Assembly (NCBI GenBank): GCA_947471745.1
Contig: CANJKZ010000547.1
Span: 379,501-443,500 of the forward strand
Reading direction: 5' to 3'
Length of the DNA stretch: 64,000 nt
Source: Closterium sp. Naga37s-1
Lineage: Eukaryota; Streptophyta; Zygnematophyceae; Desmidiales; Closteriaceae
In this document: one piece after another, positions 56,001 to 64,000 of the stretch
Position numbering within the stretch: the stretch's first letter is position 1
Layout of the letters: each line of letters starts with the position of its first letter
Translations under genes and position numbers: made by a program
Notes under the pieces: generated by a model
Told to the model about the DNA's origin: nothing
What the model saw: the letters and a program-made list of their open reading frames with translations, nothing else
Database searches by the model: none

Positions 56001-59000
56001 TTCCGACAGGCACGCACCCACCAGCCCAAACAGAGTTGAATCTCGAGTCAACAAAATGAACTACTCATCAAAGAAAGCAAGCACCCAATGCCATACCCTG
56101 TTCTCGTAGAGCTTCCAGTTGATCAGCAGTTCCGACAGGCACGCACCCACCAGCCCAAACAGAGTTGAATCTCGAGTCAACAAAATGAACTACTCATCAA
56201 AGAAAGCAAGCACCCAATGCCATACCCTGTTCTCGTAGAGCTTCCAGTTGATCAGCAGTTCCGACAGGCACGCACCCACCAGCCCAAACAGAGTTGAATC
56301 TCGAGTCAACAAAATGAACTACTCATCAAAGAAAGCAAGCACCCAATGCCATACCCTGTTGTCGTAGAGCTTCCAGTTGATCAGCAGTTCCGACAGGCAC
56401 GCACCCACCAGCCCAAACAGAGTTGAATCTCGAGTCAACAAAATGAACTACTCATCAAAGAAAGCAAGCACCCAATGCCATACCCTGTTGTCGTAGAGCG
56501 TCCAGTTGATCAGCAGTTCCGACAGGCACGCACCCACCAGCCCAAACAGAGTTGAATCTCGAGTCAACAAAATGAACTACTCATCAAAGAAAGCAAGCAC
56601 CCAATGCCATACCCTGTTGTCGTAGAGCTTCCAGTTGATCAGCAGTTCCGACAGGCACGCACCCACCAGCCCAAACAGAGTTGAATCTCGAGTCAACAAA
56701 ATGAACTACTCATCAAAGAAAGCAAGCACCCAATGCCATACCCTGTTGTCGTAGAGCTTCCAGTTGATCAGCAGTTCCGACAGGCACGCACCCACCAGCC
56801 CAAACAGAGTTGAATCTCGAGTCAACAAAATGAACTACTCATCAAAGAAAGCAAGCACCCAATGCCATACCCTGTTCTCGTAGAGCTTCCAGTTGATCAG
56901 CAGTTCCGACAGGCACGCACCCACCAGCCCAAACAGAGTTGAATCTCGAGTCAACAAAATGAACTACTCATCAAAGAAAGCAAGCACCCAATGCCATACC
57001 CTGTTCTCGTAGAGCTTCCAGTTGATCAGCAGTTCCGACAGGCACGCACCCACCAGCCCAAACAGAGTTGAATCTCGAGTCAACAAAATGAACTACTCAT
57101 CAAAGAAAGCAAGCACCCAATGCCATACCCTGTTGTCGTAGAGCGTCCAGTTGATCAGCAGTTCCGACAGGCACGCACCCACCAGCCCAAACAGAGTTGA
57201 ATCTCGAGTCAACAAAATGAACTACTCATCAAAGAAAGCAAGCACCCAATGCCATACCCTGTTGTCGTAGAGCTTCCAGTTGATCAGCAGTTCCGACAGG
57301 CACGCACCCACCAGCCCAAACAGAGTTGAATCTCGAGTCAACAAAATGAACTACTCATCAAAGAAAGCAAGCACCCAATGCCATACCCTGTTCTCGTAGA
57401 GCTTCCAGTTGATCAGCAGTTCCGACAGGCACGCACCCACCAGCCCAAACAGAGTTGAATCTCGAGTCAACAAAATGAACTACTCATCAAAGAAAGCAAG
57501 CACCCAATGCCATACCCTGTTGTCGTAGAGCTTCCAGTTGATCAGCAGTTCCGACAGGCACGCACCCACCAGCCCAAACAGAGTTGAATCTCGAGTCAAC
57601 AAAATGAACTACTCATCAAAGAAAGCAAGCACCCAATGCCATACCCTGTTGTCGTAGAGCTTCCAGTTGATCAGCAGTTCCGACAGGCATGCACCCACCA
57701 GCCCAAACAGAGTTGAATCTCGAGTCAACAAAATGAACTACTCATCAAAGAAAGCAAGCACCCAATGCCATACCCTGTTCTCGTAGAGCTTCCAGTTGAT
57801 CAGCAGTTCCGACAGGCACGCACCCACCAGCCCAAACAGAGTTGAATCTCGAGTCAACAAAATGAACTACTCATCAAAGAAAGCAAGCACCCAATGCCAT
57901 ACCCTGTTGTCGTAGAGCTTCCAGTTGATCAGCAGTTCCGACAGGCACGCACCCACCAGCCCAAACAGAGTTGAATCTCGAGTCAACAAAATGAACTACT
58001 CATCAAAGAAAGCAAGCACCCAATGCCATACCCTGTTGTCGTAGAGCTTCCAGTTGATCAGCAGTTCCGACAGGCACGCACCCACCAGCCCAAACAGAGT
58101 TGAATCTCGAGTCAACAAAATGAACTACTCATCAAAGAAAGCAAGCACCCAATGCCATACCCTGTTCTCGTAGAGCTTCCAGTTGATCAGAAGTTCCGAC
58201 AGGCACGCACCCACCAGCCCAAACAGAGTTGAATCTCGAGTCAACAAAATGAACTACTCATCAAAGAAAGCAAGCACCCAATGCCATACCCTGTTGTCGT
58301 AGAGCTTCCAGTTGATCAGCAGTTCCGACAGGCATGCACCCACCAGCCCAAACAGAGTTGAATCTCGAGTCAACAAAATGAACTACTCATCAAAGAAAGC
58401 AAGCACCCAATGCCATACCCTGTTCTCGTAGAGCTTCCAGTTGATCAGCAGTTCCGACAGGCACGCACCCACCAGCCCAAACAGAGTTGAATCTCGAGTC
58501 AACAAAATGAACTACTCATCAAAGAAAGCAAGCACCCAATGCCATACCCTGTTGTCGTAGAGCTTCCAGTTGATCAGCAGTTCCGACAGGCACGCACCCA
58601 CCAGCCCAAACAGAGTTGAATCTCGAGTCAACAAAATGAACTACTCATCAAAGAAAGCAAGCACCCAATGCCATACCCTGTTGTCGTAGAGCTTCCAGTT
58701 GATCAGCAGTTCCGACAGGCATGCACCCACCAGCCCAAACAGAGTTGAATCTCGAGTCAACAAAATGAACTACTCATCAAAGAAAGCAAGCACCCAATGC
58801 CATACCCTGTTGTCGTAGAGCTTCCAGTTGATCAGCAGTTCCGACAGGCACGCACCCACCAGCCCAAACAGAGTTGAATCTCGAGTCAACAAAATGAACT
58901 ACTCATCAAAGAAAGCAAGCACCCAATGCCATACCCTGTTGTCGTAGAGCTTCCAGTTGATCAGCAGTTCCGACAGGCACGCACCCACCAGCCCAAACAG

Positions 59001-62000
59001 AGTTGAATCTCGAGTCAACAATATGAACTACTCATCAAAGAAAGCAAGCACCCAATGCCATACCCTGTTGTCGTAGAGCTTCCAGTTGATCAGCAGTTCC
59101 GACAGGCACGCACCCACCAGCCCAAACAGAGTTGAATCTCGAGTCAACAAAATGAACTACTCATCAAAGAAAGCAAGCACCCAATGCCATACCCTGTTGT
59201 CATAGAGCTTCCATTTGATCAGCAGTTCCGACAGGCACGCACCCACCAGCCCAAACAGAGTTGAATCTCGAGTCAACAAAATGAACTACTCATCAAAGAA
59301 AGCAAGCACCCAATGCCATACCCTGTTGTCGTAGAGCTTCCAGTTGATCAGCAGTTCCGACAGGCACGCACCCACCAGCCCAAACAGAGTTGAATCTCGA
59401 GTCAACAAAATGAACTACTCATCAAAGAAAGCAAGCACCCAATGCCATACCCTGTTGTCGTAGAGCTTCCAGTTGATCAGCAGTTCCGACAGGCATGCAC
59501 CCACCAGCCCAAACAGAGTTGAATCTCGAGTCAACAAAATGAACTACTCATCAAAGAAAGCAAGCACCCAATGCCATACCCTGTTCTCGTAGAGCTTCCA
59601 GTTGATCAGCAGTTCCGACAGGCACGCACCCACCAGCCCAAACAGAGTTGAATCTCGAGTCAACAAAATGAACTACTCATCAAAGAAAGCAAGCACCCAA
59701 TGCCATACCCTGTTGTCGTAGAGCTTCCAGTTGATCAGCAGTTCCGACAGGCACGCACCCACCAGCCCAAACAGAGTTGAATCTCGAGTCAACAAAATGA
59801 ACTACTCATCAAAGAAAGCAAGCACCCAATGCCATACCCTGTTGTCGTAGAGCTTCCAGTTGATCAGCAGTTCCGACAGGCACGCACCCACCAGCCCAAA
59901 CAGAGTTGAATCTCGAGTCAACAAAATGAACTACTCATCAAAGAAAGCAAGCACCCAATGCCATACCCTGTTGTCGTAGAGCTTCCAGTTGATCAGCAGT
60001 TCCGACAGGCACGCACCCACCAGCCCAAACAGAGTTGAATCTCGAGTCAACAAAATGAACTACTCATCAAAGAAAGCAAGCACCCAATGCCATACCCTGT
60101 TCTCGTAGAGCTTCCAGTTGATCAGCAGTTCCGACAGGCACGCACCCACCAGCCCAAACAGAGTTGAATCTCGAGTCAACAAAATGAACTACTCATCAAA
60201 GAAAGCAAGCACCCAATGCCATACCCTGTTCTCGTAGAGCTTCCAGTTGATCAGCAGTTCCGACAGGCACGCACCCACCAGCCCAAACAGAGTTGAATCT
60301 CGAGTCAACAAAATGAACTACTCATCAAAGAAAGCAAGCACCCAATGCCATACCCTGTTGTCGTAGAGCGTCCAGTTGATCAGCAGTTCCGACAGGCACG
60401 CACCCACCAGCCCAAACAGAGTTGAATCTCGAGTCAACAAAATGAACTACTCATCAAAGAAAGCAAGCACCCAATGCCATACCCTGTTGTCGTAGAGCTT
60501 CCAGTTGATCAGCAGTTCCGACAGGCACGCACCCACCAGCCCAAACAGAGTTGAATCTCGAGTCAACAAAATGAACTACTCATCAAAGAAAGCAAGCACC
60601 CAATGCCATACCCTGTTCTCGTAGAGCTTCCAGTTGATCAGAAGTTCCAACAGGCACGCACCCACCAGCCCAAACAGAGTTGAATCTCGAGTCAACAAAA
60701 TGAACTACTCATCAAAGAAAGCAAGCACCCAATGCCATACGCTGTTGTCGTAGAGCTTCCAGTTGATCAGCAGTTCCGACAGGCACGCACCCACCAGCCC
60801 AAACAGAGTTGAATCTCGAGTCAACAAAATGAACTACTCATCAAAGAAAGCAAGCACCCAATGCCATACGCTGTTGTCGTAGAGCTTCCAGTTGATCAGC
60901 AGTTCCGACAGGCACGCACCCACCAGCCCAAACAGAGTTGAATCTCGAGTCAACAAAATGAACTACTCATCAAAGAAAGCAAGCACCCAATGCCATACGC
61001 TGTTGTCGTAGAGCTTCCAGTTGATCAGCAGTTCCGACAGGCACGCACCCACCAGCCCAAACAGAGTTGAATCTCGAGTCAACAAAATGAACTACTCATC
61101 AAAGAAAGCAAGCACCCAATGCCATACCCTGTTGTCGTAGAGCTTCCAGTTGATCAGCAGTTCCGACAGGCACGCACCCACCAGCCCAAACAGAGTTGAA
61201 TCTCGAGTCAACAAAATGAACTACTCATCAAAGAAAGCAAGCACCCAATGCCATACCCTGTTCTCGTAGAGCTTCCAGTTGATCAGCAGTTCCGACAGGC
61301 ACGCACCCACCAGCCCAAACAGAGTTGAATCTCGAGTCAACAAAATGAACTACTCATCAAAGAAAGCAAGCACCCAATGCCATACCCTGTTGTCGTAGAG
61401 CTTCCAGTTGATCAGCAGTTCCGACAGGCACGCACCCACCAGCCCAAACAGAGTTGAATCTCGAGTCAACAAAATGAACTACTCATCAAAGAAAGCAAGC
61501 ACCCAATGCCATACCCTGTTCTCGTAGAGCTTCCAGTTGATCAGCAGTTCCGACAGGCACGCACCCACCAGCCCAAACAGAGTTGAATCTCGAGTCAACA
61601 AAATGAACTACTCATCAAAGAAAGCAAGCACCCAATGCCATACCCTGTTGTCGTAGAGCGTCCAGTTGATCAGCAGTTCCGACAGGCACGCACCCACCAG
61701 CCCAAACAGAGTTGAATCTCGAGTCAACAAAATGAACTACTCATCAAAGAAAGCAAGCACCCAATGCCATACCCTGTTCTCGTAGAGCTTCCAGTTGATC
61801 AGAAGTTCCAACAGGCACGCACCCACCAGCCCAAACAGAGTTGAATCTCGAGTCAACAAAATGAACTACTCATCAAAGAAAGCAAGCACCCAATGCCATA
61901 CGCTGTTGTCGTAGAGCTTCCAGTTGATCAGCAGTTCCGACAGGCACGCACCCACCAGCCCAAACAGAGTTGAATCTCGAGTCAACAAAATGAACTACTC

Positions 62001-64000
62001 ATCAAAGAAAGCAAGCACCCAATGCCATACGCTGTTGTCGTAGAGCTTCCAGTTGATCAGCAGTTCCGACAGGCACGCACCCACCAGCCCAAACAGAGTT
62101 GAATCTCGAGTCAACAAAATGAACTACTCATCAAAGAAAGCAAGCACCCAATGCCATACGCTGTTGTCGTAGAGCTTCCAGTTGATCAGCAGTTCCGACA
62201 GGCACGCACCCACCAGCCCAAACAGAGTTGAATCTCGAGTCAACAAAATGAACTACTCATCAAAGAAAGCAAGCACCCAATGCCATACCCTGTTGTCGTA
62301 GAGCTTCCAGTTGATCAGCAGTTCCGACAGGCACGCACCCACCAGCCCAAACAGAGTTGAATCTCGAGTCAACAAAATGAACTACTCATCAAAGAAAGCA
62401 AGCACCCAATGCCATACCCTGTTCTCGTAGAGCTTCCAGTTGATCAGCAGTTCCGACAGGCACGCACCCACCAGCCCAAACAGAGTTGAATCTCGAGTCA
62501 ACAAAATGAACTACTCATCAAAGAAAGCAAGCACCCAATGCCATACCCTGTTGTCGTAGAGCTTCCAGTTGATCAGCAGTTCCGACAGGCACGCACCCAC
62601 CAGCCCAAACAGAGTTGAATCTCGAGTCAACAAAATGAACTACTCATCAAAGAAAGCAAGCACCCAATGCCATACCCTGTTGTCGTAGAGCTTCCAGTTG
62701 ATCAGCAGTTCCGACAGGCACGCACCCACCAGCCCAAACAGAGTTGAATCTCGAGTCAACAAAATGAACTACTCATCAAAGAAAGCAAGCACCCAATGCC
62801 ATACCCTGTTGTCGTAGAGCTTCCAGTTGATCAGCAGTTCCGACAGGCATGCACCCACCAGCCCAAACAGAGTTGAATCTCGAGTCAACAAAATGAACTA
62901 CTCATCAAAGAAAGCAAGCACCCAATGCCATACCCTGTTCTCGTAGAGCTTCCAGTTGATCAGCAGTTCCGACAGGCACGCACCCACCAGCCCAAACAGA
63001 GTTGAATCTCGAGTCAACAAAATGAACTACTCATCAAAGAAAGCAAGCACCCAATGCCATACCCTGTTGTCGTAGAGCTTCCAGTTGATCAGCAGTTCCG
63101 ACAGGCACGCACCCACCAGCCCAAACAGAGTTGAATCTCGAGTCAACAAAATGAACTACTCATCAAAGAAAGCAAGCACCCAATGCCATACCCTGTTGTC
63201 GTAGAGCTTCCAGTTGATCAGCAGTTCCGACAGGCACGCACCCACCAGCCCAAACAGAGTTGAATCTCGAGTCAACAAAATGAACTACTCATCAAAGAAA
63301 GCAAGCACCCAATGCCATACCCTGTTCTCGTAGAGCTTCCAGTTGATCAGCAGTTCCGACAGGCACGCACCCACCAGCCCAAACAGAGTTGAATCTCGAG
63401 TCAACAAAATGAACTACTCATCAAAGAAAGCAAGCACCCAATGCCATACCCTGTTGTCGTAGAGCTTCCAGTTGATCAGCAGTTCCGACAGGCACGCACC
63501 CACCAGCCCAAACAGAGTTGAATCTCGAGTCAACAAAATGAACTACTCATCAAAGAAAGCAAGCACCCAATGCCATACCCTGTTGTCGTAGAGCTTCCAG
63601 TTGATCAGCAGTTCCGACAGGCACGCACCCACCAGCCCAAACAGAGTTGAATCTCGAGTCAACAAAATGAACTACTCATCAAGAAAGCAAGCACCCAATG
63701 CCATACCCTGTTGTCGTAGAGCTTCCAGTTGATCAGCAGTTCCGACAGGCATGCACCCACCAGCCCAAACAGAGTTGAATCTCGAGTCAACAAAATGAAC
63801 TACTCATCAAAGAAAGCAAGCACCCAATGCCATACCCTGTTCTCGTAGAGCTTCCAGTTGATCAGCAGTTCCGACAGGCACGCACCCACCAGCCCAAACA
63901 GAGTTGAATCTCGAGTCAACAAATGAACTACTCATCAAAGAAAGCAAGCACCCAATGCCATACCCTGTTGTCGTAGAGCTTCCAGTTGATCAGCAGTTCC
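41092..64000 (-). repeat. 129-bp satellite derived from rhomboid exon 4, about 177 copies
   Basis: Perfectly periodic head-to-tail array, unit 129 bp (start-codon-like ATGAACTACTC at 41092, 41221, 41350, 41479 and so on), running off the right edge. On the minus strand about 72 bp of each unit equals the 3' part of rhomboid exon 4 and its donor (32365-32436) with one mismatch, and the adjoining intron side is partly similar (GCAAGCA.CCAA). The remaining ~35-55 bp (CAGAGTTGAATCTCGAGTCA, AAATGAACTACTCATCAAAG) is not from the exon. Variant bases mark subfamilies (GTTGTCG/GTTCTCG, TACCCTG/TACGCTG, CACG/CATG, AGCTTCC/AGCGTCC, AAAATG/AAAGTG). Only a handful of units have a changed length. All frames contain stops, so it is not coding. 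Confidence 0.97.

Noticed and set aside
41092-64000. CRISPR-like array
   Set aside because: The unit is uniformly repeated over its full 129 bp with no unique spacers, and the context is eukaryotic.
41092-64000. Centromere call
   Set aside because: Higher-order repeats and array length would fit, but there is no chromatin or chromosomal evidence, and the array is partly derived from a gene exon; I keep it as a satellite only.

Overview
The window is nuclear DNA from a eukaryote of the plant lineage. Three kinds of evidence point there: genes split by short GT-AG introns, plant-type families (a GDSL esterase/lipase, an RBL-type rhomboid protease, a poly(ADP-ribose) glycohydrolase), and four LTR-type elements whose primer site is the plant initiator-Met type TGGTATCAGAGC or a variant. 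The GC-rich, Ala/Gly/Gln-rich coding style and the large Ty1/copia load suggest a streptophyte alga (a desmid such as Closterium is my guess) or a bryophyte or lycophyte. I cannot fix the species.

Layout. 1-11,000 is a nest of LTR elements on the minus strand. A Ty1/copia copy (1-2976, running off the left edge) sits in the 3' part of a Ty3/chromovirus copy (2977 to about 11,000). A young non-autonomous LTR element (4618-7038) sits in the RNase H region of the same Ty3 copy. 11,400-14,615 is a decaying GDSL esterase/lipase gene (plus strand); its last exon holds a 345-bp TRIM with clean 5-bp target duplications, and its introns are full of minisatellites. 16,440-22,198 (minus) is a very long low-complexity gene of unknown function. 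24,031-29,657 is a second, plus-strand copia copy that ends abruptly. It joins a 90-bp filler segment, also found at 36.1 kb, and then the first exon of a membrane-anchored protein gene. 30,961-34,433 (minus) is an apparently intact seven-exon rhomboid protease gene. 36,274-39,078 (plus) is the 5' part of a PARG gene. 39,445-41,091 is a Penelope-like retroelement with inverted terminal repeats and a hammerhead ribozyme motif.

The outstanding feature is 41,092-64,000: about 177 head-to-tail copies of a 129-bp satellite running off the right edge. Some 72 bp of each monomer is a nearly exact copy of the 3' part of rhomboid exon 4 together with its splice donor. The array therefore grew from an exon-intron junction of a gene that is present 9 kb away in the same window. 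It has a higher-order structure (12-, 16-, 24- and 9-monomer periods).

The satellite fits a wider local habit. The rhomboid and PARG genes carry four partial exon duplications, offset 126-151 bp, each spanning an acceptor. A 21-bp minisatellite grows directly from the PARG exon 5 donor, and the GDSL introns hold arrays of GTGAGA and GTATGA. Short tandem duplication across splice junctions seems to be a recurring way in which this genome makes intron sequence, decoy splice sites and, in one case, a satellite.
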